Shown here: positions 53,895 through 62,104 of the stretch, one piece after another | Layout of the letters: every line of letters starts with the position of its first letter | Numbering within the stretch: position 1 is the first letter of the stretch | Assembly (NCBI RefSeq): GCF_011926545.1 | Contig: NZ_JAATIT010000003.1 | Coordinates: 372,001 to 436,000 of the forward strand | Length of the DNA stretch: 64,000 nt | Direction of reading: 5' to 3' | Origin: Sphingopyxis italica | Lineage (GTDB): Bacteria; Pseudomonadota; Alphaproteobacteria; Sphingomonadales; Sphingomonadaceae | Notes under the pieces: model-generated | The model's input: only the letters and a program-made list of their open reading frames with translations | What the model was told of the DNA's origin: nothing | Database searches by the model: none | Translations under genes and position numbers: made by a program

Positions 53895-54814
53895 CGTACC
53901 GCCTCGGCGGGAGCGATGCGGCGACCGGTCACGCCGCGCAGGAAATCTGTGGCCTCGTCGAGCACCGGCCCCTTCCCGCGAAACGGCGCGGCGAGCGCCA
54001 TCACGATGCCGGTATGGCCCATGCCCGGATAGATGCGCAACGTCGCGGCGCCGCCCGCGCGTTCGATCGCGGCGGCGAGGTTCTGGCTGTTGCGCGGGCG
54101 CACGACCGCATCCTCATCGCCGCTCGCGAGCCACAGCGGCGGGGCGTCGCCGCGCGCGAAATGAATCGGCTGGGTCTTCTCGATCGGCCGGACCTTGCCC
54201 ATCGCCTTTTCGGCGCGGCCGCCCTTTTCGAGCGGCAGGAAGTCATAGGGTCCGGCGAGGCCCGCGACGCCGCGGACGATCGACGGATCGCTCTTCGCCG
54301 CCCGCAGCCATTGCGGGTCGAGCGCGAGCATGACGGCATTATAGGCGCCCGCCGAATGCCCCATCAGCGCGATCCGGTCGGGATCGCCGCCCAACGTTCC
54401 GATATGCTCGTGCGTCCAGGCGACCGCCGCCGCGCTGTCCTCCAGAAAGTCCGGCCAGTGCGCTTTCGGAACCGTCCGGTAATCGGGAATGACGACGACG
54501 AAACCCTGCCGCGCCAGCGCGCGCGCCGCGAAGCCGTAACTGCCACGCTCGCCGCTGTCCCAACCGCCGCCATAGAAGAAGACGACCACGGGGAGGCGAT
54601 CGCCTTCCTTGGCGTTGCCCGGCACCCAGATGTCGAGCGACTGGCGCGTCCCGTTGCCATAGGGCTGATCGCCAATCAGCAAGCGCGCGCCGTCGCCCTG
54701 CCCGAGCAGCCGGTCCGCCATGTTGAGCGACTTCGCGCCGCCCGCGACGATCATCTTTGCGCCGCCGCCGAACAGCAGCACGAGCAGCAGCACCACGAAG
54801 AGGATCTTGATCAA
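53891..54814 (-). CDS. Membrane-anchored alpha/beta hydrolase (esterase/lipase)
   Basis: A 307-residue protein with an N-terminal signal anchor (LIKILFVVLLLVLLFGGG) and an alpha/beta hydrolase domain. The oxyanion-hole motif is FFYGGGWDSG, the nucleophile is in GHSAGAYN, the acid in ASGDEDAVVRP and the histidine in GMGHTGIV, as in BD-FAE/carboxylesterase proteins. I chose the TTG at 54814 because AAAGGA lies 6 bases upstream and the hydrophobic anchor starts there; the ATG at 54847 and a longer frame from 54880 are alternatives. It heads the minus-strand operon with the two nucleotidyltransferases. Confidence 0.78.
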   Translation of the reverse strand: MIKILFVVLLLVLLFGGGAKMIVAGGAKSLNMADRLLGQGDGARLLIGDQPYGNGTRQSLDIWVPGNAKEGDRLPVVVFFYGGGWDSGERGSYGFAARALARQGFVVVIPDYRTVPKAHWPDFLEDSAAAVAWTHEHIGTLGGDPDRIALMGHSAGAYNAVMLALDPQWLRAAKSDPSIVRGVAGLAGPYDFLPLEKGGRAEKAMGKVRPIEKTQPIHFARGDAPPLWLASGDEDAVVRPRNSQNLAAAIERAGGAATLRIYPGMGHTGIVMALAAPFRGKGPVLDEATDFLRGVTGRRIAPAEAVR

Positions 54815-54918
54815 TCGCTGTCCTTTGGAAACCGGCTCGCCATCCATCCGCGCCCTACAGGGCCGCTGGACGACGAACAAGCGGCGGATGACCGGACACA
54901 GCCATTTATCCGTCCATC

Positions 54919-54996
54919 CGTCATCCCGGCGAAGGCCGGGATCTCGACCTTGCGGTTCGACGCGCCGGAGAGATCCCGGCCTTCGCCGGGATGACG
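54919..54996. repeat. Palindromic intergenic repeat, family 4
   Basis: CGTCATCCCGGCGAAGGCCG(GGATCTC) at 54919-54945 and its exact complement at 54970-54996 form a 27-bp perfect inverted repeat with a 24-base loop. It lies between the esterase and DAG-kinase-like genes, which are divergent, so it is not a terminator of either. The sequence is a well-known dispersed repeat in alphaproteobacterial genomes. Confidence 0.88.
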
Positions 54997-55041
54997 AAAT
55001 TCAATGGATACCTTTTCGGCGCTCGCGCGTAGAAAAGGGTG

Positions 55042-55872
55042 ATGGCCAATCATTTCTCCCGCCCCGCCCTGATCTGCAACAGCAAAAGCGGCGGTCACGA
55101 CGAAGACATTATGGGCGCGATTGCCGAGGTCTGCCGCACATCAGGCGCGCCGCTCGCCGCGACTTTTGCGCTGCCCGACGATGATATCCCTGACGCCGCC
55201 GAACTCGAGCGGCGAGGCATCGACCTGCTGCTCGTCTGGACGGGCGACGGGACGATCAATGCCGCGGCGACCAAGGCGGCGGGCTGGAACGGCGCCGTCC
55301 TGCCGCTGCCCGGCGGCACGCTAAACCTTCTGTCGAAGGAGCTGCACGGGGACCGGCCGGTGCCCGAAATCCTGTCGGACGCGCTGCACGGCAAGGGCCG
55401 GCGGCAGCCGGTCCCGATGATCCGGTCCGACGGTGGCGACGCCTTCATCACGATCGTCGCCGGCCCCGCGACGCGGTGGGCCGAGGTGCGCGAAACGATG
55501 CGGCAGGACGGATTGATCGAAGCGAGCCGGTCGGCGCCCGACGCGCTCGACGAAATGATGAACGCCCCCGGCGTCGCGGTCGCGGGACATGGCCAAGCCT
55601 ATCCTGCGATCATCCTCACCCCCACGGCGCACGGCATCCGTGCCGACGGCATATTGACCGAAGGCACCGCCGACGTGCTGCGCCACGGTCTCGCCTGGCT
55701 CGGCGGCGATTTTCGCGAAGGACCGAGCGAGGAAATCGTCAGCAGCGAAACGATCATCCTTGAAAGCGAAGCGCCGATCAGCCTCGAATATGACGGCGAG
55801 CTCGGCGAAACGCCCTCGCCCGCGCGCTTCGGACTGGGAACGAGCGCAGTGGACTTCGTCGCGACGGCATGA
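55042..55872 (+). CDS. Diacylglycerol/sphingosine kinase-like protein
   Basis: A 276-residue soluble protein with the DAGK catalytic fold. The nucleotide motif reads TGDGT (residues 67-71), where the usual first glycine of GGDGT is threonine, and PGGTLNLLSKEL (90-101) is the second conserved part. It should phosphorylate a lipid such as diacylglycerol, a sphingoid base or a ceramide-like molecule, the last being plausible as sphingomonads make sphingolipids. The ATG at 55042 is preferred to the GTG three bases earlier. It overlaps the metallophosphoesterase gene by 4 bp. Confidence 0.8.
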   Translation: MANHFSRPALICNSKSGGHDEDIMGAIAEVCRTSGAPLAATFALPDDDIPDAAELERRGIDLLLVWTGDGTINAAATKAAGWNGAVLPLPGGTLNLLSKELHGDRPVPEILSDALHGKGRRQPVPMIRSDGGDAFITIVAGPATRWAEVRETMRQDGLIEASRSAPDALDEMMNAPGVAVAGHGQAYPAIILTPTAHGIRADGILTEGTADVLRHGLAWLGGDFREGPSEEIVSSETIILESEAPISLEYDGELGETPSPARFGLGTSAVDFVATA

Positions 55873-56717
55873 CCCGGCTCTTCCATATCAGCGACCTGCA
55901 TTTCGGGCTCGAGGATCGCGCGGCGCTCGGCTGGTTCACCGATTGCGTTCGCGCCGAGCGGCCCGATGCGGTGCTGATCACGGGCGACCTCACGATGCGC
56001 GCGCGAAGCCGCGAGTTCGCCGCGGCGTGCGACTGGATCGGCGCGCTAGACGTGCCGGTGACCGTCGAGGTCGGCAATCACGACCTTCCCTATTTCAACC
56101 CCGTCGAACGCTTCCTCTTCCCCTATCGCCGCATTCGCGGGATCGAACGGCTGGTCGAACGCGAACTCGACCTGCCCGGCGTCGTCGTGGTGCCGCTGAA
56201 GACCACCGCGCGCGCGCAATGGCGGCTCGACTGGTCGAAGGGATGGGTGACGGGACAGGCGCTGGAAAAGACGCTCGCCGCGATCGATGCCCTCCCGCGC
56301 GGCACGACGGTGCTGGTCACCGCGCATCACCCTCTCGTCGAGGCCGGCACCAAGGGCCGCGCGCTGACGCGCGGCGGCGAACGCGCGCTCGCTGCCTTGG
56401 CGAAGCGCGGCGTCGCGGCGGTGCTTACGGGGCACGTCCACGATGCCTTCGACCTGGTGAAGGAGACTGCGGCCGGCCCGATCCGCATGATCGGCGCGGG
56501 GACGCTATCGCGGCGCATCCGTTCGACGCCGCCGAGTTTCAACGACCTGACCGTCGAAGGCGCGGCGATCGACGTCCGTGTGCGCAATCTCGATCATGTC
56601 CCGACCCCCGACATGCAGATCGACGATGTGCCGCCCGACGCGCTGCCGCCGCGCGAACCCGGCGAACCGGTGGCGCCCGTCGCGGCGGTGCCGAGGGTCG
56701 ATCCGCCGGTGCATTGA
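55869..56717 (+). CDS. Metallophosphoesterase
   Basis: A 282-residue calcineurin-like phosphoesterase with the complete metal-site series: HISDLHFG (D9, H11), ITGDLT, VGNHD, TAHHPLVE and TGHVHDAF. Cytoplasmic, with a proline-rich C-terminal tail (PPDALPPREPGEPVAPVAAVP) that looks disordered. Substrates of this family range from cyclic nucleotides to UDP-diacylglucosamine and phospholipids. Translational coupling to the DAG-kinase-like gene suggests a shared lipid-phosphate role, but this is inference. Confidence 0.85.
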   Translation: MTRLFHISDLHFGLEDRAALGWFTDCVRAERPDAVLITGDLTMRARSREFAAACDWIGALDVPVTVEVGNHDLPYFNPVERFLFPYRRIRGIERLVERELDLPGVVVVPLKTTARAQWRLDWSKGWVTGQALEKTLAAIDALPRGTTVLVTAHHPLVEAGTKGRALTRGGERALAALAKRGVAAVLTGHVHDAFDLVKETAAGPIRMIGAGTLSRRIRSTPPSFNDLTVEGAAIDVRVRNLDHVPTPDMQIDDVPPDALPPREPGEPVAPVAAVPRVDPPVH

Positions 56718-56756
56718 CGCCGCGCCGCTTCCCGTTAGGTTGCAACAAAAAACGGA

Positions 56757-57857
56757 ATGAGGATGATGCTGACAAAAGGTGACGATTATCCGTTGCATCA
56801 GACCAGCGAGCCGGTTGCGTTCGCCGGGACCGACCGCAATTTTTACGACCGCTATTTCTTCAACGGCTATTCGCCCGATGGATCGATCTTCTTCGCCGCC
56901 GCGATGGGATTTTATCCGCAGTTGGGCATCATCGACGCGAGCTTTTGCGTCATTGCCGATGGCGTGCAGCACAATCTTCGCGCCAGCCGCCGGTCGGGGG
57001 GCGAGCGGCTCGACCTGTCGATCGGACCGATCGCGCTCGAGATCGACGTCCCGCTCGAAATCGTCACGCTGCGCGTCGCGCCGGGTGACGGGCCCCTCGC
57101 GGGCGAGCTGCGCTTTTCCGGCCGCCACTTTCCGATCGAGGAACCGCGTTTCATCCGGCGGAACGGCACACGGCTGTTCATGGACTATACGCGCATGACG
57201 CAGAACGGACATTGGTCGGGCTGGCTGTCGGTGGGTGGGCAGCGCGTCGATGTCGCCGCCGACTGGGCGGGGACGCGCGATCGCAGCTGGGGCGTGCGTC
57301 CCGTCGGCGCAAGCGAACCGCAGCCGCCGCCCGAGGGTAATTTCAGCCAGTTCTTCTGGCTATGGACGCCGTGCAATTTCGAAGCGAGCTCACTCTTCTT
57401 CCACAGCAACGACGATGGCGCGGGCAACGCCTGGAACCGCCGCGCGGTCGTCGTGGGCGATGGCGGGACCGAGCGGCATTTCGACGCCGCGAGCTTTGAC
57501 ATCGAATGGCAAGCGGGATCGCGGCGGATTGCGGCGATGACCACCGGCTTGGGCGGCGAGCGAAGGCTTTCCTTGACGCCGGCGGGTCCGGTCTTTGCGA
57601 TGAGCGGGCTCGGCTACACGCATCCGCTCTGGGGGCACGGGCTCGACCACGGTCCGGAGCTTGCCGTCGCGCATGACAGCCTGCCCGAAACCGACCGCGG
57701 CTGGGGCAATCCGCTGGCGATGCACGTTCAGGCGCTCGTGACCGCCGAACTGACCGACGGCGGCAGCGTCCATCGCGGCATGGGCGTGCTCGAACAATTG
57801 TTCGTCGGCCCGCATGAGCCGACCGGCCTTGCCGGCCTTATGGACCCCGCGCATTGA
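56757..57857 (+). CDS. Lipocalin/CrtC-like conserved hypothetical protein
   Basis: A 366-residue protein without a signal peptide. It has the look of two linked beta-rich domains, as in CrtC (hydroxyneurosporene synthase)-like and DUF7064-type proteins: DRNFYDRYFFNGYSPDGSIFFAAAMGFYPQLGIIDAS near the N-terminus and a central VDVAADWAGTRDRSWGVRPVG. In related loci such proteins occur with acyl-CoA and polyketide/isoprenoid genes. Function unproven. The start may be at 56757 or one of the ATGs at 56763/56766. Its stop overlaps the TTG start of an APH-like kinase (TTGA), so the two are coupled. Confidence 0.7.
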   Translation: MRMMLTKGDDYPLHQTSEPVAFAGTDRNFYDRYFFNGYSPDGSIFFAAAMGFYPQLGIIDASFCVIADGVQHNLRASRRSGGERLDLSIGPIALEIDVPLEIVTLRVAPGDGPLAGELRFSGRHFPIEEPRFIRRNGTRLFMDYTRMTQNGHWSGWLSVGGQRVDVAADWAGTRDRSWGVRPVGASEPQPPPEGNFSQFFWLWTPCNFEASSLFFHSNDDGAGNAWNRRAVVVGDGGTERHFDAASFDIEWQAGSRRIAAMTTGLGGERRLSLTPAGPVFAMSGLGYTHPLWGHGLDHGPELAVAHDSLPETDRGWGNPLAMHVQALVTAELTDGGSVHRGMGVLEQLFVGPHEPTGLAGLMDPAH

Positions 57858-58894
57858 GCTTTCCGACCTCGCCCGAGGCGATGACAGCGGCATGGCTCGG
57901 CGATGTGCTCGGGCAGCCGGGAAGGCTGAAGGGCTTCACCGCCGCCAAGGTCGGCACCGGGCAGATGTGCGACAGCTACCGCCTGGCGCTCGATTGGGAG
58001 GACGGCATCGACGCGCCCGCCAGCGTCGTCGCCAAATGCCCGAGCCACGACGAGGCCAGCCGCAACATCGCGAAGCTCACCGGCACCTATGTCAAGGAAG
58101 TCAGCTGGTATCGCGAGCTTGCGGCGGGCAGCGGCGTCGCCGCGCCGCGTTGCTATCATGCCGAGATTGCCGATGACGACGTCGATTTCGTGCTGCTCCT
58201 CTCCGACCTCGCGCCGGCGCGGCAGGGCGACCAGCTCGCCGGCACCGGGCTTGCCGGGCTCCTTCCCTGCATCGAAGCCGCGGCGGGCCTGCACGCGCTG
58301 CTCTGGAACGATCCGCGGCTCGAAATCTTGCCCTGGCTCTCTCGCGACAATGGCGACCTGGTCCGCCACCTCTTTCCGCAATTCTATCTCGGCTTTCGCG
58401 AACGCTATGCGACGCGGCTCGACCCGGCGGTGCTCGACCTCGGCGCGGGAATCGTCGAGCGGCTCGACGCCTATCTGGCGCGCACGCCCTCGGCGCGGAC
58501 GATCGTTCACGGCGACCTGCGCATCGACAACATCCTCTTTGCCCCGGGCGGCGACCGCTGCTGGCTCGTCGACTGGCAGACGCTGGGACGCGGCAGCGGC
58601 GCGAGCGACCTCGCCTATCTTGTCGGCACCAGCATCGCCGATCCCGTCGAGCGCGCGGCAGCCGACCGGCCGGCCTTCGACCATTGGATCGGCGCGCTCA
58701 GACAGTTGGGCGTTGCGCCCGATGAAGCCGAGCTGTGGACCGATTACCGGGTCGGCGCGCTCAGTGGCTATTTCATGGCGGTCTTCGCGTCGATGAGCGT
58801 CGAGCGCACGGCGCGCGGCGACGAGATGTTCGCGGTAATGGCCGAGCGCCCCGCACGACAGGCGCTGATGCTGGGGAGTCTGGAGTTGTTGTAG
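57854..58894 (+). CDS. Phosphotransferase (aminoglycoside phosphotransferase/ecdysteroid kinase-like)
   Basis: A 346-residue small-molecule kinase of the APH/EcKL fold. The catalytic loop is IVHGDLRIDNILF (H219, D221, N226) and the metal-binding aspartate is D240 in WLVDWQTLGRG; the N-terminal lobe has SVVAKCP with the likely ATP lysine. Family members phosphorylate hydroxylated small molecules, sugars or acyl chains. The TTG at 57854 overlaps the previous stop; an ATG at 57881 is possible but would trim the fold. The partner and substrate are unknown. Confidence 0.8.
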   Translation: MSFPTSPEAMTAAWLGDVLGQPGRLKGFTAAKVGTGQMCDSYRLALDWEDGIDAPASVVAKCPSHDEASRNIAKLTGTYVKEVSWYRELAAGSGVAAPRCYHAEIADDDVDFVLLLSDLAPARQGDQLAGTGLAGLLPCIEAAAGLHALLWNDPRLEILPWLSRDNGDLVRHLFPQFYLGFRERYATRLDPAVLDLGAGIVERLDAYLARTPSARTIVHGDLRIDNILFAPGGDRCWLVDWQTLGRGSGASDLAYLVGTSIADPVERAAADRPAFDHWIGALRQLGVAPDEAELWTDYRVGALSGYFMAVFASMSVERTARGDEMFAVMAERPARQALMLGSLELL

Positions 58895-58947
58895 CCGGGG
58901 GAATCTTCGGCCGGTAGCGGACCGTAAATCCACTCAAAGCAGCCACG

Positions 58948-58978
58948 AAAAAGGGCGGCCCGTTGCCGGACCGCCCTT
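58948..58978 (-). terminator. Rho-independent terminator of rplM-rpsI
   Basis: On the minus strand AAGGGCGGTCC pairs with GGGCCGCCCTT and the stem is followed by TTTTT (58948-58952). It lies about 30 bp after the rpsI stop. A smaller hairpin (TCCGCC/GGCGGA around 58985-59000) sits between stop and terminator. Confidence 0.9.
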
Positions 58979-59006
58979 CCCTTCTCCGCCCGTCGGCGGA
59001 AAAACT

Positions 59007-59504
59007 TTAACGCTTCGAGAACTGGAAGCTGCGGCGGGCCTTGGCCTTGCCGTACTTCTTACGCTCGACCGCGCGGCTGTCGCGGGTCAGGAAGCCGGCC
59101 GCCTTGACCGGGCCGCGAAGCGCCGGTTCGAAGCGGGTCAGGGCTTGCGCGATGCCGTGCAGAACGGCGCCCGCCTGGCCCGACAGGCCGCCACCCTTGA
59201 CGGTCGCGATCACGTCATACTGGCCAACGCGCTCGGTCAGGCCGAAGGGCTGGTTGATGACGAGGCGCAGCGTCGGGCGCGCGAAATAGACTTCCTGGTC
59301 GCGACCGTTGATCGTGATCTTGCCCGTGCCGGGCTTGACCCACACGCGGGCGACGGCGTCCTTGCGGCGGCCGGTCGCATAGGCGCGGCCCTGCTTGTCG
59401 ACGATCTTTTCGCGGAGCGGCGCAGCCGGGGCTGCGGGAGCGACGGTGCCTTCGACGGCGCCGCCGAGATCCTTGAGATCGGTCATGGTCTGTTCGTCAG
59501 CCAT
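59007..59504 (-). CDS. rpsI: 30S ribosomal protein S9
   Basis: A 165-residue S9 with the typical C-terminal basic tail ([18 protein letters not shown], the last residues reaching the P-site tRNA) and the core [27 protein letters not shown]. The first 35 residues are an acidic/alanine-rich extension ([20 protein letters not shown]), usual in alphaproteobacteria. It overlaps rplM by one base (TAATG). Confidence 0.96.
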   Translation of the reverse strand: MADEQTMTDLKDLGGAVEGTVAPAAPAAPLREKIVDKQGRAYATGRRKDAVARVWVKPGTGKITINGRDQEVYFARPTLRLVINQPFGLTERVGQYDVIATVKGGGLSGQAGAVLHGIAQALTRFEPALRGPVKAAGFLTRDSRAVERKKYGKAKARRSFQFSKR

Positions 59505-59983
59505 TATGCACCCACCTTGTTCTTGCGGTTCATCGACGCGACGTCGATCACTTCGGGGCTCTGCCCTTCATGCGGATGGTCGGTGCCGGCGAAGATGCGC
59601 AGGTTGCGCATCTGCTGGCGGCCGAGCGGACCGCGCGGGATCATGCGTTCGACGGCCTTTTCGAGCACGCGCTCGGGAAAACGGCCTTCGAGGATCTTCG
59701 CGGGGCTCGTTTCCTTGATGCCGCCGGCATAGCCGGTGTGCTTGTAGTAACGCTTGTCCTCCAGCTTCTTGCCGGTGAACGCCACCTTTTCGGCGTTGAT
59801 GACGATGACATTGTCACCGCAATCGACGTGCGGGGTGAACGACGGCTTGTGCTTGCCGCGCAGGATGTTGGCGATGATCGACGCAACGCGGCCCACGACG
59901 AGGCCCTCGGCGTCGATCAGCACCCATTTCTTTTCGACCGTCGCGGCGTTCGCCGACTGGGTCGTCTTGGTCAGCGCCTTCAT
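59504..59983 (-). CDS. rplM: 50S ribosomal protein L13
   Basis: A 159-residue L13 with the signature [48 protein letters not shown] and [13 protein letters not shown]. The ATG at 59983 has AAGGAG upstream; a longer in-frame reading begins in the leader and is not supported. First gene of the rplM-rpsI operon. A leader with three consecutive hairpins precedes it. Confidence 0.96.
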   Translation of the reverse strand: MKALTKTTQSANAATVEKKWVLIDAEGLVVGRVASIIANILRGKHKPSFTPHVDCGDNVIVINAEKVAFTGKKLEDKRYYKHTGYAGGIKETSPAKILEGRFPERVLEKAVERMIPRGPLGRQQMRNLRIFAGTDHPHEGQSPEVIDVASMNRKNKVGA

Positions 59984-60020
59984 GGCACGCTCCTTGACAG
60001 ATATGGACCGGAGCATGAGT

Positions 60021-60069
60021 GCCCCGAAACAGGGGCGCCGCCTGTCCCGTCGGGACGAAGCGGCGCTTC
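60021..60069 (-). promoter_or_regulatory. Structured 5' leader of rplM-rpsI (three tandem hairpins)
   Basis: Three perfect 5-bp stems lie in a row: GAAGC/GCTTC (60057-60069), GTCCC/GGGAC (60044-60056) and GCCCC/GGGGC (60021-60036). They lie 38-86 bases before the rplM ATG. A -35-like TTGACT at 60101-60106 with a CATTGG -10-like hexamer 17 bp on would start transcription near 60070, so the RNA would begin with the hairpins. An L13-binding autoregulatory leader is a possibility, as L13 regulates this operon in E. coli. Confidence 0.55.
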
Positions 60070-60077
60070 GGAGCGGG

Positions 60078-60106
60078 CCAATGGCGCCAGACCAGTGAAA
60101 AGTCAA
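60078..60106 (-). promoter_or_regulatory. Likely promoter of rplM-rpsI
   Basis: Minus-strand TTGACT (60106-60101) matches the -35 consensus well; 17 bp on is CATTGG (60083-60078) as a weak -10. No other candidate is as good in the 170 bp gap between the rplM start and the ctaA-partner gene end. Confidence 0.5.
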
Positions 60107-60149
60107 GCATAGCGCGGCTTTGCTGACGGGTATTATGATACCTTTGCCC

Positions 60150-60953
60150 TCAAGGCGCCGGTTCCAGCGCCCGCACGCGCTCCTCGATCAGCCTGCGGCC
60201 TTCGCCGTCGGCCGTGACGATCCAGCTCTGGCGGCGCTCACGCACGACCAGCCCCGTATCGGTGTCGATGGTCCACAGATTGGCGATTTCGAGCGGCTGC
60301 GCCTTTCCCGCGACCGACGCCGAATCGCGCTCGACCATGGCGATCGTCCGCCGGGCGCCGTCGTCGACTATCGACACGTCGCCATCATCAGGTGTCGCGA
60401 TGGCGGGAAGCGCATCGTTCGCCGGCGCGATCAGCGCGCGAATGTCGGCGGCCGCCAGCCGGTCGCGCTCGGCAGCGGGGAGTGCGGCGATCAATTGCGC
60501 CAGCTGCCGGGCTTCGGGCCGGTCCGCTTCGGCGCCCGCCTTCTCCATCCGCGCCGTCACCCGTTCCCACAATTGATCGGGGTCGACCATATCGATCCGG
60601 CTGCCGTCGGGCGGAACCAGATAGGAGATTTCTTCGCCGACCAGCGGGTCGAGCATCATCATCAGCATCCGCGTCACGCCGGGCTCCCCGCCCGAATCGA
60701 TCCGTTCGAGCACCGAATCGAGCCGATAGCCCCGCCCGGTCCGCTGCCATTGCAGCGCATAGACGAGCGCGAAATCGATCAGCTTTCCGTCACGGCCGAT
60801 ACGGCGCGTCGTTACCCGATAGCGCAGCGGCACGCCCACCGGTGGCGCAAAGCGAACCTCGGCGGTCGCGGCGGCCGGAGCACCGCTCGACGCGGGAACC
60901 GCCAGTGGCGAGGCGGTCAGCAGCAGCAAGGCACCGAGAGCGCCCGCCGGCAT
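60150..60953 (-). CDS. Secreted hypothetical protein downstream of ctaA
   Basis: A 267-residue protein with a signal peptide (residues 1-20, [18 protein letters not shown]) and no family I recognise. The mature part is mixed charged and alanine-rich ([21 protein letters not shown], then [23 protein letters not shown]), with a repeated acidic ending. It starts one base after the ctaA stop (TGATG), so it is cotranslated with heme A synthase. It may serve cytochrome oxidase assembly, but nothing in the sequence proves it. Confidence 0.6.
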   Translation of the reverse strand: MPAGALGALLLLTASPLAVPASSGAPAAATAEVRFAPPVGVPLRYRVTTRRIGRDGKLIDFALVYALQWQRTGRGYRLDSVLERIDSGGEPGVTRMLMMMLDPLVGEEISYLVPPDGSRIDMVDPDQLWERVTARMEKAGAEADRPEARQLAQLIAALPAAERDRLAAADIRALIAPANDALPAIATPDDGDVSIVDDGARRTIAMVERDSASVAGKAQPLEIANLWTIDTDTGLVVRERRQSWIVTADGEGRRLIEERVRALEPAP

Positions 60954-62002
60954 CACGCGTCGGCGCGGCCGAGCCGGTGGAGCGATGCCGCCGCGGTCGC
61001 GACGAGGATCGCGCCGACGACCTGGTGCAGCACGGCCACCCACATCGAAACCCCGGACACGACGGTCCAAATGCCGAGCAGCATCTGCGCCGCGATGACC
61101 AGGGCGAGCAGCCCTGCCTCGCGCGCCGCGCCGCGCCGCGACAGCGTCCGCGCGAGGAGCAGCAACGCGAGCGCCGCGATCCACGACCACCAGCGATGGA
61201 GGAAATGAATGAGGAAGGGATCGTTGGTCAGCGCGAGCCATGCGCCGCCCGCCCAATCGATGCCCTCGGGCACGAAATGATCGTTCATCAGCGGCCATGT
61301 GCTTGCGACATAGCCGGCGTTGAGCCCCGCGACCCATGCGCCGAGCAGCAACTGAACGAACAGGATCGCGATCACGGCCACCGCCGGACCGGTCAGCCGC
61401 GCCGGCCGGGCGGCGGAATTGCGGGCCAGCGTGCCGAGGTCGCGCGCCGTCCAGACGAGCCCGGCGAGCAGGAACAGCGCGGTCAGCAAATGCGTCGCGA
61501 GGCGGAAATGGCTGACGTCGGTGCGATATTCGAGGCCCGAAGCCACCATCCACCAGCCGATCGCGCCCTGCAGCCCGACGAGCGCGGCGAGCGCGAACAG
61601 GCGCCAGCCATAACCCGCCGGGATGGCGCGGCGCCACGCGTACCAGATCAGCGGGACGACGAGCGCCATGCCGACCAGCCGCCCGAGGATGCGGTGCAGC
61701 CATTCCCAGAAGAAGATCGCCTTGAAGCCCTCGATCGTCATGCCGAGGTTAATCGCCTGATATTCGGGAATCTGTTTGTATTTTTCGAACTCCGCGACCC
61801 ACCCGGCCTCGGTCAGCGGCGGAATGACGCCGGAAACGGGGCGCCATTCGGTGATCGACAGCCCGGATTCGGTCAGGCGGGTGATGCCGCCGACCGCGAC
61901 CACGATGATCACGAGCAGCGCGACCGCCCAAAGCCAGCGCGCCAGCGCGGCGGGGCGGGGCTGGCGCGCGGCGGGCGCGGGCGAAGGGGAAATCTGCGTC
62001 AT
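60953..62002 (-). CDS. ctaA: Heme A synthase (COX15/CtaA family)
   Basis: Converts heme O to heme A for aa3-type cytochrome oxidase. The 349-residue membrane protein has eight hydrophobic segments in two homologous halves and the four conserved histidines in FFWEWLHRILGR, RLATHLLTALF, IHFLHRWWSW and VAVLHQVVGAILVA. GGITRLTESGLSITEWRPVSGVIPP is the COX15 type signature near residue 45. The ATG at 62002 fits the family. It overlaps the following hypothetical gene by one base. Confidence 0.92.
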   Translation of the reverse strand: MTQISPSPAPAARQPRPAALARWLWAVALLVIIVVAVGGITRLTESGLSITEWRPVSGVIPPLTEAGWVAEFEKYKQIPEYQAINLGMTIEGFKAIFFWEWLHRILGRLVGMALVVPLIWYAWRRAIPAGYGWRLFALAALVGLQGAIGWWMVASGLEYRTDVSHFRLATHLLTALFLLAGLVWTARDLGTLARNSAARPARLTGPAVAVIAILFVQLLLGAWVAGLNAGYVASTWPLMNDHFVPEGIDWAGGAWLALTNDPFLIHFLHRWWSWIAALALLLLARTLSRRGAAREAGLLALVIAAQMLLGIWTVVSGVSMWVAVLHQVVGAILVATAAASLHRLGRADA

Positions 62003-62104
62003 CGCCCGCCTATCGTCGCTTGCAGAACGATAGGCAAGAGCTCCGAAGCCCGGCCCTCCGGGAAATTCATGGTCGCGACAGGTGCGTCTTGATAGGGGGC
62101 GGGG

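Noticed and set aside
59984..60106. In-frame N-terminal extension of L13 upstream of 59983
   Set aside because: The AAGGAG site and family alignment place the start at 59983; the extension falls in the hairpin leader.
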